DNA of 37,211 bases, from positions 1-37,211 of the forward strand of contig LRSR01007976.1 in the NCBI GenBank assembly GCA_001579985.1. The letters are read 5' to 3'. Below are positions 1 to 10,619 of the stretch, one piece after another. A program made the position numbers and the translations under genes. Source of the stretch: Hypsibius dujardini (taxonomy: Eukaryota; Tardigrada; Eutardigrada; Parachela; Hypsibiidae). Under the pieces are notes generated by a model. That model was not told the origin of the DNA and ran no database searches. It was given only the letters and a program-made list of their open reading frames with translations. Every line of letters begins with the position of its first letter. Positions within the stretch are counted from its first letter, which is position 1.

Positions 1-265
1 AGTTGGATAGTTAACAAGTTTATTAGACTGATAGTAAAGACCGTTAGAGAAATAAACTGGAAGAAAGGAAAGAAGAAGTAGAACTGCTGTAGAAATAATA
101 AAACACATTATTATATAGTAAAGTTTTAACTATAGAAATGAAGGTAAATGGCACATACATCAGAATAGGGTTAATAGAGTGGACAGAGTTACAAACTAAG
201 TATGATACTCGTGAGTCAAAGAACTATCATGATTGGATATGGGGACTTGTTGGGCGTGTCCAACA
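1..265 (+). mobile_element. LTR fragment, 3' part of a solo LTR family
   Basis: This stretch matches the LTR at 6476-6931 and the copy at 30284-30717 through shared blocks: TTTATTAGACTG, the run AAACTGGAAGAAAGGAAAGA, AGTTTTAACTATAG, and the end GGGCGTG-TCCAACA at 251-265. The 5' end lies outside the window. No primer-binding site, gag or pol is seen after 265, so it is not read as the left LTR of a full element. Confidence 0.7.
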
Positions 266-1070
266 CAAGCAATTAGGAATCCTATCTTGTAAAGCGTTCC
301 GATCACCACAAACACGCATATCATCTCCACTTTCGAATCGGAAGTCTCCTCCTTGTACGAGAAAAACTGCCTTCTGTAATCGTAGGTCACCTGCTCGTTT
401 TTTTCAAAAGGGAGTCCGCGACATCACAAGCGTCCCTGGAGGAACAGCCGCATCGACACCCCAAAGAGCTCCTGATGGCAGAGCTAAAAAATCTTCTGGC
501 ACTCCTTACTCCATTTCAGATTGTCGGCCTCGCTCAGGTAGGAGGAAGCGGCGACCAGGATAGTCTGGAATGTTCAGCGCGATGGATGCCGAAAAATTTC
601 CGCACAATCCAGAGGATCGGATACTGTTAGGTCAGCTTTTCGGCTTTGAGGAAGTGACTCAATTTCTCAACGCTGTTTGCTTCTCGACAAATTCTTCATC
701 GGTTGGGTCGACGGGGTAGAAGGGGTGCTCCTCGTCGAAGGCGTGATAGAAATCTCTTCGATTACGGCGTCAGCATCACCAGGAGAACTCCCATCTGTTT
801 TCTGCTCTGAGATAGAGGTGCAGTGGTCGATAATATTGTGCGCGAAAAATAGGCTGATTCCCTTTCTCAGTTTGAAACTGAGGTAGGCGAAGAATCCTTG
901 TAACATAGTAAATTGATCAATTGATTTCGCGATACGTATAGAAAATTTCGAAAGGATTAAATTTTGATGCGAGTGCTCAATTATAATCAAAAGTAATTTT
1001 CATGTCAGCTCAGCTTATTTCACTTTAGTGAATTTTTAGTGAAGCTTATTATACTAAACAATTTTATAAA
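266..1070. other. No recognisable gene
   Basis: Only short overlapping open frames on both strands. The longest (138-563, +) starts inside the LTR repeat and has no family signature. I see no splice-consistent coding block and no obvious repeat. Confidence 0.5.
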
Positions 1071-2510
1071 ATGAATATGGATGATCTCGAACTAGTTTAT
1101 GATGATGGACTGGTTTGTGATGTTTCCGTGACTAATGAGAAATTGATGGTGCTTGACGATCGGCTGATAGATGTAGATGGGCCAGACAATTCGGTGCATG
1201 AATCATCTTCCACGAAGTGTTGGAGCCCAGTTCCAACCATGGAAAACGCAAGCGGGGATCTGGATGCAAAAACGCATTAAGTCTGGGGTATAAAAAGCAG
1301 ACGGTTGCGTTTTGGAAGTCCGGAAAGAAAAAGCGATTAACTGTTTCAAACGTTTAGTCCAGGTTCGGGCGAGTCACATCGAAGTAATTTTTTTAAAGGG
1401 GCTTAAAAAATTGATCCGAATCTCAATTGGGAATGATGCAAAGACTTTTTTGGATAACCAAGGCAGCGTTTGGTAAGGTCATTTTCACCTCTGATTGATT
1501 GGTTGATCTGTCTCAACATGCTGCCACATTGTTGTCGTGCGCTCGAAACTTTGATTGATTGATTGACAATCAATTTGTAGGCAGAGGGCGAACTTGCCAT
1601 CATTCACGATTACGACCTGACCAAGTGGGCTAGAGATGCGGCGGAGGAGGTTGCGCTGAGTTTTTTCTGAGTCTCCAAACACTGGATCGAGCGCTTCAAA
1701 AAGCTGAACGAAATTTGTGACAGAAAAACTCCTGATTACGTCACGCGGAAGATGACAGACACTGAGGCGGACCGATACACCGTTACATTGCAGTACGTTA
1801 AGGAACTCATCATTTTGTACGTGCCTGACTGCGCGCTGAATGCCGATCAGAGCGGCTTCCAGTAAAAAATTCATTCGGGGTGGACATTGCGGACACGTGG
1901 TATGATTTTTCTGTCTATCTGTCTGTCTGGCTGTCTGCCTACCTGCCTGCTTGCTTTTCTGTCTGTCTGCGTAACTACCTGCCTGTCTATGTTTTGGAAT
2001 GCCTTTACTTTTACATGTATTGTCAATCATTGCTTAGTTTGACTTTTCGACCTTTTAGGTACGAAGAAAGTGAAAGCTTGTGTCCAGTCGATTTTTAAGA
2101 TGACGCATTTATATACAATCATGCCATAATCGATGCTAACGGAAAGTTGCTTTCGCCTCTCTTTATCGTGATGAAAGAGGTGACGGGTGACACCTTCGTT
2201 CCACAAGTCGAGCAGGATCACTTCATGGCGCCCAATACTCTGAGTCTGGGTTGTTCGTGACGACATCCAGTGCGAACTGCACCTGCGGAACGCGGCGCTA
2301 ATACTGCAGTCATTGGTGCACAATCAGTTCAGAAGTCCGCTTTTCCGGGTCTTGTGGAGAGTTGGATGGACACACCCAGGGTATTTTGAGAACGATGAGC
2401 TTGTGGAGCATAAGACACTTTCTATTTTGTTTCGAAAATTATGCTGCAAAGGAGAATTACCGATGTTCGGTGGCTCGATGCGAGAATTGATTTTTAACGT
2501 GGGCTTGGTG
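1071..2510 (+). pseudogene. Degenerate pogo / CENP-B-type (DDE_1) transposase
   Basis: Fragments of a transposase with a CENP-B-type helix-turn-helix can be read in order. Near 1285-1375 there is a piece resembling FWKSGKKKRLT..SRFGRV. From about 1581 to 1899 there is HDYDLTKWARDAAEE, then SKHWIERFKKL, then LNADQSGFQ, the first catalytic-Asp block typical of the family. From 2059 on there is KVKACVQSIFKMTHLYT and GKLLSPLFIVMKE, the block after it. A GT-AG intron at 1900-2058 with matching phase separates the last two parts and is filled by a CTGT microsatellite. The copy is dead: in-frame TGA at 1668, TAA at 1863, and a frameshift near 2129. Family assignment rests on motif order and spacing. 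Element ends were not found. Confidence 0.68.
1906..1990. repeat. Imperfect (CTGT)n microsatellite
   Basis: A run of CTGT/CTGC/CTAT tetranucleotides inside the putative intron of the transposase relic. Confidence 0.85.
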
Positions 2511-3104
2511 TAGAGCCACCTTGTGTTTCGAGCACTTCTTCCAGTGCAATCATTTCTGCAAAGTTAGAAATTAGAAGGTTCGGTTTCTGTGTTTATGTTA
2601 TGTGTTATCTTAATTAACAGTTGAATCTAGTCAAAATATCATCATTTTATCATCATGTCACGCTGTCAGCTGTTACCAATGCTAGAATACGGTCGAACAG
2701 CATAATTCAGCAATCAATCAACATAAATTGTGGTAACATACGAACTCTTGTACCATCTTTAAAGAACTTTCGATTTTTCTGGAATGGCGAAACGTCTTTC
2801 AACAAAAAGAGCAAGAAAACATTCTTACACATTTGTGAAGCGCAGTAGAAGTAAAAGATTTTGGGTCACAGAATGGAGGGAGCCCTTGGGAGTACATTGG
2901 AGGGTTCGGGGTAATGGCGAAAAGGGTGCAGTAGGGGGTGGTCAGGTGGTTGATCATTCGATTGTTTGAAACCCACCCTCTGCCCCGCCCCTTTTGCCCA
3001 TTTCCCGGGCCCTCCAGTGTACTTGACCTTGTTGTTGACTGTAGTAGTCGGACCCCACGGCCCGAAACTTTCGAAAGCAAGGAACTAAAAAAAAAGCGTC
3101 CTCA
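2511..3104. other. No recognisable gene
   Basis: No open frame with family similarity or splice context. A C-rich patch lies near 2970-3015. Confidence 0.45.
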
Positions 3105-3275
3105 AAGAAATTCATGGTGCTGGGACTTCTGTTGTTCTGCCTTGGCCAGCGCTCCTCCGGCCGCCGTGATGGTGTCCACGATGTTAGAGATCGCCATTGT
3201 ATCCCAGCATGTCATGTCCCACACTAAGATAAATCTCTGCTTCCAAGGGACCATGGTTAATTCGTCTGATCTTTT
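3102..3275 (-). pseudogene. Non-LTR retrotransposon (LINE) ORF2 C-terminal relic
   Basis: The minus-strand frame reads VPWKQ, then LVWDMTCWDTMA, then GGALAKAEQQK. This order resembles the conserved tail found after the reverse transcriptase in many invertebrate non-LTR elements (a PW..GR.LVWD.T..DT segment followed by an Ala-rich AE..K..KY helix). The expected following F.P...ET.G segment is absent, so this is a fragment. It abuts a plus-strand mariner relic. Identification is from motif memory only. Confidence 0.5.
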
Positions 3276-3445
3276 CTCTCCTACGCCATCCAACTCTGCA
3301 CCAACAACAAAATTTCTAAAAAAGAAGAAACTTGCAATTCTTCCTCCCCCATCTTATAGTCCCGACCTGCACCGTGTGTCTTTTTTTCCCAAATTGAAGG
3401 ACATTCTGAAAGGCAGGACGTTTGCACTGATTCCTTTCCGTGTGA
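3264..3445 (+). pseudogene. Mariner (DD34D-like) transposase C-terminal relic
   Basis: The plus-strand frame reads TKFLKKKKLAILPPPSYSPDL, then SFFPKLKDILKGRTF. This matches the FL..KK...LP.PPYSPDL..CDFFLFPKLK..LKG..F end of mariner transposases. The third catalytic Asp position (P-C-D in the family) is destroyed. Only this last third is visible. It is a different lineage from the DD37D element at 23832-25127. Confidence 0.62.
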
Positions 3446-3539
3446 AACTTAATTTGAAATGACATACTTTAAGTCCCACGGTAGTTCGCCAATGTTTCAC
3501 TTGGGAGAGGGTAGAGCGGTGCGTGAGAAGCCATTATAG

Positions 3540-4700
3540 TGTGCGGTTGAATAACAGGCTGACGAGAGCCGAACGACAGACGGTTGGGTGTATAGTCAGA
3601 CAGGTGGATAGCGACCGCAACGATGACAATCAGACTAGCATAAGAGCGGACGGACTGACGAATGGACTAGCGGAGAATGACCAAAAAAAGTTAGTCCGTA
3701 GACGGAAAGGCGTAAACAGTGCCATTGGGCAGTGCACGGCCTGATCACAATATGACAAAGCCGGCAGACACTCGAGAATACGGAGCCAGCATGCGAATCG
3801 ACAAATGGTCGCCGGAGGAAGCGACAAATACCAGCAGAAACGCTGCCCACCAAAGAGTACGCAGCGGGACTAACGAACCGATGACAGTTACATCAGCTAA
3901 CTTATAGGCTAACGCACAGCTATATTGCCTGAAAATAATTAGGGCGGACCGACGGATGGACAGACAGTGGGACGGCCCACCTGGCGGTCCCATACCGGAA
4001 ACGACCTACTGACGGATGGACAGAAGCGACTGCGGGCGTTGGCGAATGGATGGCAGAGCGGACTACTTGGCAAATAAATAGCACAAGTAAGCTACTAATG
4101 GACGGAAAAACAGACAGAAGGACGGATGGGCGAACTGCCTGACGAACAAACAAAAGGGAAAATGACGGATGGACGGTCGAGAAATAGATGTCGGGACGAA
4201 ACACTTTTGCAATTATTAACGATCGGCTGAATGAACGGACAAGTAAATGGAAGAACGGTCGGACGGGTGAACGATAAGACCATCAGGCGAATGAACAGGT
4301 GAACAGACGGACGGAAGTGCGCACTCCGGGCAATCAAGGGGGCCGTGGACTGACTGATGAATTGAATGAGCGGGCAGACGGACGGCTGTATGTGCGAATC
4401 TACGAAGCTTCTACTGATCTAGAGAAGGTCTTCAGTGCTTGAACGGATGATTTGAGCCTGTCCGGTGATTTTTCGGGCCGACCGAAACTTTCAAAAGGTT
4501 GGATGAACGACTGGAAGTTGTCCGGAGCTACGCTCCGTAAGCAGTTTATTCATGTACAGATTAGACGGGTGAGCGTACGGAGTTAAGGCCGGACAAGCGA
4601 TACGACGGACAATGGGGCTAATCCCATGGCGGAGATCCATCGAGATTACGGACGGACTGACTGACGGACGGACGGTGGGACGGGCGGTGTTACAAGCCAC
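3540..4700. repeat. Degenerate GACGGATG-type tetranucleotide array
   Basis: About 1.1 kb of decayed GACG/GATG/GGAC repeats, purine-rich on the plus strand. On the minus strand it gives false open frames rich in R-P-S-V. The reverse-complement type occurs at 9175-9700. Confidence 0.75.
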
Positions 4701-5579
4701 ATCTCAGGCTCCATCTGGAATTTCATAAAAATGCCAGTCAAAAACGAAAGTACTGCCATCTGTCAATAATATAATAATTATAATATAATAATAATAATAA
4801 TTGGTGATAGCACTACGGTGATGATGAAATTGAACAGTTTTGAACAGAAGTAACCGCGTTTCAGATTGACCGTTTCTTAGTCTCATTTAAAACGCCCTAA
4901 CACTTCCTGACTCGGCACTCTTGGTAGGGCCGAAATTAAACCATCCTATGTCTGTCAAAAACGGGAGTGCTACTTGCTCTGATGAGACATCTCCATACAC
5001 TGATATTGCTTGCTTTGATCACAGTGGAAAGTACAAAGAGCGCTCAATTGGTCAGCGCTGTGCTTAAGTGGTTCAGCTAATGAAAGTTTAAATTTAAGTT
5101 TACGATGGGTCTAGTTCTACTGCGCAAAGCTATCGCGTGAGTGTCCAATGTCTGCGTCGATCAGTGGGTGTCGAAAATCGCCATAGTTGGCAATAGTCGA
5201 ATGATTCGATGTCTACTGCCTTGACATTTGATCATTTTGTGAAAACCTGATGATAATCTCAGCCCGTTCTAGTGCTTGTTTTTTTTTGCGACGCTTTTGT
5301 GTTCTCCTGAAGGGGTTCATAGTCTCTTCCGGTGGCGTGATTTATTCACAGATAACTTTCCAAGTCCCTCGATATGCCAATGTCTGAAGGCCAGACTTGA
5401 AGGAACGATTCCGAGGTCTCGGCCTTAAGTCGCTAGCCTGTTGTTTATCTTGAATTTTCACAAGACGCGTGAGGAAGTTTTAAGCTTTCAATTAGACCAC
5501 CCAACAACAAATAAGCCTCAAATCTTTTTCTTTCGTGCTAAACTTTGATTACTAGCACCAATCGCGCTAACAAACACAC
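4701..5579. other. Intergenic, no gene; AT-rich patch and MITE trace
   Basis: A TAATAATAT run lies at about 4765-4801. At about 5098-5150 there is a sequence related to one arm of the palindrome at 17815-17965 (shared GTGGGTCTA..TCTACTG.GC, then AGCTATCGCG), probably a decayed MITE copy. No promoter element could be assigned with confidence for the gene starting at 5580. Confidence 0.45.
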
Positions 5580-8500
5580 ATGATGCACTGCTCGTTTGCA
5601 CTACTGCTACTCGCAACGGCTTCATTGTTGGAGGTAAACAACAGTTTCACAACTTGACAATTTCAGTCAGTATTTAAAGTTATTTTCCAATGATCTTCAA
5701 CGTGTTTGGAAATATTTTATGTCTGATCTCAAAGTTTCAGGTGAACTATATCCTTTTACATTTCAAAACACTACAGTCAAAGTCCTGAGATTCGAAAGAC
5801 GTCATAGTTTAGTTTCTACTTTACTGTCTCAAACTCCAAACTAGCAACGGCCGGCTCCGAGCAAACGGTTCGATAGAAATAAACTCAAGTGACCGTTTGA
5901 ATCTCAGGACTTTGACTGTACTTGTGATATGCTTGCATGTTGAGTTTACAAGTGTTCAGTTGATGAATCCTTAGTAATACGTGCGTTCTATTAATACTTT
6001 CGGATATGCACAGTCGCTTTTGGACACCTATGTGTCCAAGTTGAAGCCACCCTTCAAGTTTTGGCCCAGCAAAGTAGAGGGTCCGAGTTCGAGCCAATTT
6101 CAACCAACGCGAGCAGCTGTTCAATATTAACATGTTTTTCTCTGATTTTACTGCGCTCTGTTCTCCGATGGTTGGGGAGTTCAATCAATACTCAATCAAT
6201 CGTTCAAAAGCATTAGCACTCAGAATTGGTAGCTGGAATTGGCTCGAACTCGGACCTCCTATTTTGCTGCGTTAAAACTTAAAGGGTGGCTTTAATTTGG
6301 GCAGATCGGCATTAAAAGCAAGTGTGCACGTATGAAATCATGTGGAATGACTCTTCGCGTATTGTAGTTGTTGTGTATTCATATAGTAAGGAGTTGATTT
6401 TGATTAACTTGTTTGGAATAATTTTCCTTTTCAGCAGTATGCGTAATAAAGTATATTAAGGTCTGGGTCTACCACTGTTAGGTCTACTAACCGGAAGTCG
6501 GTAGGCAACAAATTTATTAGACTGAAAGTATAAATAGAGAAGTAAACTGGAAGAAAGGAAAGAGGAAAATACAACTGCCTTTTGAACTACTAAAACTCAT
6601 GATTATAATACTCGCGAAAGATGGTAAATCCGGCTTCCGTTGAGATTGAAAAACTTTCATCCTGGATAAAACTAGTGGTGCACGATCAGCAATGGAAGAA
6701 AGAAAAGAGGAAGTACAACTTTCTCGAGAACTACTAAAACTCATGATTATATAATAAAGTTTTAACTATAGAATTAATATGTAAATAGCACATACATCAA
6801 AATTACATACAACTAATTAGCTGTAGCAGCAGAATAGGGTTAATAGGGTAAACAGAGTTACTAAACACAGCATTAGTAAGTAAACCAGCTCTAATGATTA
6901 GATATGAGGACTTGTTGGGCGTGGTCCAACAGCATTTTATGTTTACATGATCTGATATAGGTCTGTCAGTGTGGCGTCAGTCCAAATTCGCGCAACGAAG
7001 ATGTGCCCGCCTGGACGGGAGTATCGGAGTTGCCTGTCCATCGGGCGGATGGTGTCGCCTCTGTAATGGACTCAAAGACTGCTTCGACTGGAGAAACTCT
7101 GCAGAAAGGCTTGACGAACTGTAAACAGAAGAACGGTGAGGTTGGTTATCAGTGTTTGAACGTAATCGGGGAGCTTTGCTGGACCGTTGATTGGAAATGC
7201 GACGGCGGGTGGGACTGCGCGGACGGCAGGGATGAAGATGGCTGCCCGGATGACGTCAGAGGACTACGTACGTATTATGTGGGGACATAAGTCCCAATTT
7301 CAGAAACAAATTACTTATTTTGAATTTAAGTTTATTCTTATTTCATTGAAATTAGTTAGCTTTGAGAAACCTACTTTGAAAGTAATTTCAAATTCTGATT
7401 TCAATTTGCTCTTATGTCGATCTGTTTCAATCATTAACTACACGCATTGGCTGAAAATAACGATTTCTAGAAATCATTCAAGCTGACATTTTTTAACTAT
7501 AACTCACCCAAAATATTGTTTTGAATCGATTGGCGAAAGCAGATTCATTTTCAAAGATAACGGGGCGGGGCTATGGATCACTTCTGCTATCTTGGTAGAA
7601 ATGTTGCGGTCCAATTCAAAATTAACCTGTGGCTCCGCCCCCTGATCCTCTTAAGCAGTTCTGCTTAGAACAATCGATGCACAACACAATAAGGGTATTC
7701 AAAGTTCGATTATTTGCAGCGATTATCTCGCTAATTCAAACTCGCTAATCTCCCTGGTTTTGAAGATAAGCAAGAAAAACAGCCAGAAAGCAGCCAAGGA
7801 GCTGCTTTTCTCGGTTATCTGCTGGCTATTGTGTGCATCTGTCTTGTGAGTGGTCCAAGTCAGTTGAGATTAGCGAAGGAAACACAGCCTCAGGTAAGCC
7901 AGGGGGCGTGTCCTCGTATCACCGTTGCAAGGGCGTGCAAAACCAGGGAGATTAGCGAGATACTCGCTGCAAATAATCGAACTTTGAATACCAGGCAAAC
8001 GCTCTGGGTTGAATCATTAGATGGGTTGAATCAGTCGGGTGGCGGAGGGCGCTACGAGTGTAAATTGTAAACAACACTCATTCAGCTTCAAACACACCGC
8101 CTGCGGCGCCCTCCGCCACCCGACTGATTCAACCCAGAGCGTTTGCCTGGTACCCTTAATTTTGGGTCGGACAGTGTTAAAAATTCAGCTTGAATAATTC
8201 TAGAAATCGTCATTTCTACATTTAAAAATGCAGAAAACGGAAATCTTCCAGTGTTTTCACAACTTTGAAATTTCACCAGAAAAAAAAGTTCTGTAACGTG
8301 ACCAATGAAAAACATTTTGACTGGCCAAGTGAGACTGGCTTTGGTAGTTGGCCCTTTTTTTGAATCATTTGCGGGAGTTCACGCCACTTTCGTGCCCGAT
8401 GGCCCATGGAGCTTGCTCCACTATTCCACTGAGAGTAAGAGTCTACTTACACACCACACGTCTTGCTTCAGAGTTCTTGCATCAGAAATAACCGCTGCAA

Positions 8501-9003
8501 ATGTATATAATCTTATGCCAAAACTCACAAAATCTCCTTTCATCAGTCGTTAATATTTTATTCCTTACAATATAAGGGCAATTTTCCTGATGGTCAACGA
8601 TGAGCACGCTATGGACGAGCAGTATGGAAAATTCCGGTTCAAAAAATTGAACACGGAGCCGGTCTTTGGGAAGAAGTTTATCTGTTTAGTTGTGAACTCT
8701 GTGTATGCGTCTCTATGCTTTAAAATAAATTCGGAGGTATTTGGGTTCATGAAAAAGATTCGCTGTAAGCAACACATTCGTTCAACTGCTTGTATTGTAT
8801 TCACAGAAGCCATCGCCGTGGCGTCCATGAAGCCGGTGGATTATCCGCTTTGCAGACGCACCAACGGAGAGCTGGGCTTCAGCTGCCGACCCGGAGGTTA
8901 CTGTTTACCCAGCTCGTTCAAGTGTGACGGAAGCAATGACTGCCCGGACGGATCTGACGAAAGCAACTGCCCGAGTGCCGGGAAGGCACTGTTCAATCAA
9001 TAA
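5580..9003 (+). CDS. Small secreted protein with LDL-receptor class A (LDLa) repeats
   Basis: Three-exon model: 5580-5633, 6961-7267, 8807-9003, about 185 aa. Exon 1 is a clear signal peptide (MMHCSFALLLLATASLLE) ending at a GTAAAC donor in phase 0. Exon 2 ends in a full six-cysteine LDLa repeat (7126-7242: C..KNGEVGYQC..C..CDGGWDC.DGRDEDGC). Exon 3 holds a second canonical LDLa (CRRTNGELGFSC, then CLPSSFKCDGSNDC, then DGSDESNC) and stops at TAA 9001. Donor at 7268 and acceptor before 8807 agree in phase 1. Both repeats keep the Asp/Glu calcium-binding set. Known LDLa domains bind calcium and protein ligands outside the cell; the ligand here is unknown. The first ~160 nt of exon 2 are cysteine-poor in this frame, but the +2 frame gives an LDLa-like string (ACPSGGWCRLCNGLKDCFDW), so exon 2 may carry a frameshift or be modelled in the wrong frame at its start. 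Intron 1 is filled with transposable elements. Confidence 0.72.
5774..5918. mobile_element. Tc1/mariner-type MITE, 145 bp, TA target duplication
   Basis: Terminal inverted repeats of about 20 bp (CAGTCAAAGTCCTGAGATTC at the left, its reverse complement at the right) flanked by TA at 5772-5773 and 5919-5920. It is non-coding. It lies in intron 1 of the LDLa gene. Confidence 0.85.
6018..6327. repeat. Fold-back element, ~80-bp imperfect inverted arms
   Basis: The left arm (about 6018-6098) contains AAGCCACCCTTCAAGTTTT and GGTCCGAGTTCGAGCCAATT. The right arm (about 6236-6327) is its diverged reverse complement. No coding capacity. It lies in intron 1 of the LDLa gene; ends and target duplication are unclear. 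Confidence 0.7.
6476..6931 (+). mobile_element. Solo LTR, 456 bp (TGTTAG...TCCAACA)
   Basis: Ends TGTTAG and CCAACA form the short inverted termini of LTRs. A TATA-like TATAAATAG at about 6527 and AATAAA at about 6755 suggest plus orientation. Related copies are at 1-265 and 30284-30717. No primer-binding site or coding region adjoins it, and no clear target duplication was found. It ends 29 bp before exon 2 of the LDLa gene, so the host branch site and acceptor lie in the short stretch between. Confidence 0.72.
7692..8156. mobile_element. Outer palindromic MITE, interrupted by a nested MITE
   Basis: Arms beginning AGGGTACCAGGCAAACGC (left, split by the inner element) and ending in the reverse complement at 8139-8156; TA flanks at 7690-7691 and 8157-8158. 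The arms also share GGGTTGAATCAGTCGGGTGG. The left arm has a local duplication of GGGTTGAATCA. Without the insert it is about 174 bp. It lies in intron 2 of the LDLa gene. Confidence 0.75.
7698..7988. mobile_element. Inner MITE, 291 bp, TA target duplication
   Basis: Inverted repeats of about 60 bp starting TTCAAAGTTCGATTATTTGC, including the CTCGCTAATCTCCCTGG type seen in pogo/Tc1-derived MITEs. TA flanks at 7696-7697 and 7989-7990. It sits exactly in the left arm of the outer palindrome, whose intact right arm shows the empty site. Confidence 0.8.
8215..8300. repeat. Fragment of a dispersed repeat shared with both GT92 introns
   Basis: The segment around GTTTTCACAACTTTGAAAT matches parts of 11812-12000 and 16205-16400. 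Confidence 0.5.
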
Positions 9004-9174
9004 TGGATTTTAAGCTCATTGTAGCAATTGAGAATTAGACAATACAAGCCTAGCTCGCTGACTTAGTTCGAGTTCGAGTAGAACATGAGATGAAATATTT
9101 GAAATACCATTGCAAATGTACTTTTTTTGCTTGTTGTCTATATGCCTGTGTAATTATCTGGTTATCTGACAGTT

Positions 9175-9700
9175 CATTGCTCCGCTCGACCCCACGTCCC
9201 CATGTCCGTCTGCCCGTTTGTTCGCAGCAATCCGGTCGCTCCATCATCCATTCGTTAATTCGTTCTCTTGAATTTTTGTTAATCGGTAACTCCGTCCATC
9301 CATCAGTCCGTCCGTTCGTTCTTTCACGTGTCTGTCCGTCCGCTCTCCGGGTCTCTCGGGGGTCTATCTGCTACTCTGTCCGCCCACCCGTTCCTTCTTC
9401 CACTCGACCGTTCGTGCCTCTGCCCATCCATTCATTTCTCCGCTGGTCACTCTGTCTGCTTCCCTTTCGCGCTTTCTTTCGTGCATCTGTGCATTCATCT
9501 TGCCAATTCGCCCGTTCTCGCATCCGACCGCTCAATTGCGCCTCAATCCTGTCATCAATCTCTCGGTTCGCTCGTCTTTTCTTCGGTCCCCTGGTTCACT
9601 CATTCGTCCACGCGTATTTTCGTCCGTTCACCCGTTCACTCATCTCTCCGTCAATTCGTTCGTTCATCCATTCATTCATCCCTTCTCTCGTCTGTTTATA
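9175..9700. repeat. Degenerate TCCGTTCG/TCCATTCA tetranucleotide array
   Basis: Pyrimidine-rich decayed tetranucleotide repeat. It generates false open frames rich in S, F, R, H on the plus strand. It is the complementary type of the array at 3540-4700, so the pair flanks the LDLa gene in inverted orientation. Confidence 0.75.
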
Positions 9701-10189
9701 GCATGAATCTGCCTCGAGGAAATTTCTAAAACCTTTTCGAATACTGAACTCTAAGAATTATGTTGTATAGACCTGGGTCCCTACTAGGACGGAAGAATCT
9801 GAACATACAAGCTATTGAACTGAATAATAGGAGAAGAATAGTAATAAGACTTCACTGGTAGAGATTAGATCTGAAAGGAAAGAATTCTCCCTGATTATAA
9901 TTCAGGGTCGGGACGCGCCGATTTAACGAGTCACATTGGATTTGTTCTCTGCGTTGTTTGGTGTTAGTTATGTAACATTATGGCCCGAGTCTGCCTGCAA
10001 TCATGACAAATAAGTTTAACGGTCGTATGGCACCTGAAATCACGGATTCCGCAGAACAGATTTACACTTAATGACGTCCAGAAATCGTAGACCAAAGGAT
10101 TGCCCACTAGAATAGAATGGTGATGGTTTAATCCATCACTTCAGCGTTGTGCACAACCCATTTGTGTTATTTGTTTTCGTCTTTTTCTT
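9701..10189. other. No recognisable gene
   Basis: Intergenic DNA 3' of both the LDLa gene (+) and the GT92 cluster (-). No family signature, tRNA or clear repeat seen. The segment at about 10165-10215 resembles 17195-17245. Confidence 0.45.
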
Positions 10190-10432
10190 CTACATTGACC
10201 TTGATTGCAAACGTCTGGTACCTTTGTCGCGTTTAAACGCTTGTACCATGTGAATCATGGGCATACCGGCGGGAATTGTTCGCACCCGGCAGACGTACTT
10301 GGACCGCTGACTGTGATAATGCACGTCACTGCTGCATGCACTGTAGAAGTGGGCATGAGGATCCGTCCGTCCGTCCGTCCCGCGCATAAACCATGCGGAG
10401 ACCCCTTTGTATAACTCCGGTGGTCGTTCCAC
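10190..10432 (-). pseudogene. Relic last exon of a third GT92 gene
   Basis: The minus-strand frame reads RSKYVCRVRT, then MPMIHMVQAFK, matching RSKYVCRMRTVDLPMIHLVNRFK in the last exon of the GT92 gene just upstream (10620-11086). The DLDEY-containing start and the C-terminal half are missing, and CCGT microsatellites (10363-10380, 10518-10539) interrupt the neighbourhood. It looks like the eroded end of a tandem copy. Its 3' flank has a counterpart near 17195-17245. Confidence 0.65.
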
Positions 10433-10619
10433 CTTTACAATCTGAAGATGAAAGTTCCTTCTGGCTTCGTACGTCTGTTTATCGTGAAACTCAAACGTCG
10501 GGACCCTTTGCGGGATTCGTCCGTCCGTCCGTCCGTCCGGCTTAACCAGGGAGATAATTCAACGGAAATCTCTTGGCTTGATCGGGCGAGAAGTCACAGA
10601 TCTCCGTCGAGTCGGAGAA

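Noticed and set aside
138-563. 141-aa plus-strand frame
   Set aside because: It begins inside an LTR repeat, has skewed R/S/P composition and no homologous copy with the frame conserved.
3630-4340. Minus-strand R-P-S-V rich frames
   Set aside because: Translation artefact of the GACGGATG repeat.
265-6476. A complete LTR retrotransposon between the two LTR copies
   Set aside because: No primer-binding site, polypurine tract, gag or pol between them. Other genes and relics fill the interval.
9090-9729. Long plus-strand frames rich in S, R, H, F (up to 203 aa)
   Set aside because: They arise from the decayed TCCGTTCG repeat; all frames stay open because the repeat lacks stop codons.
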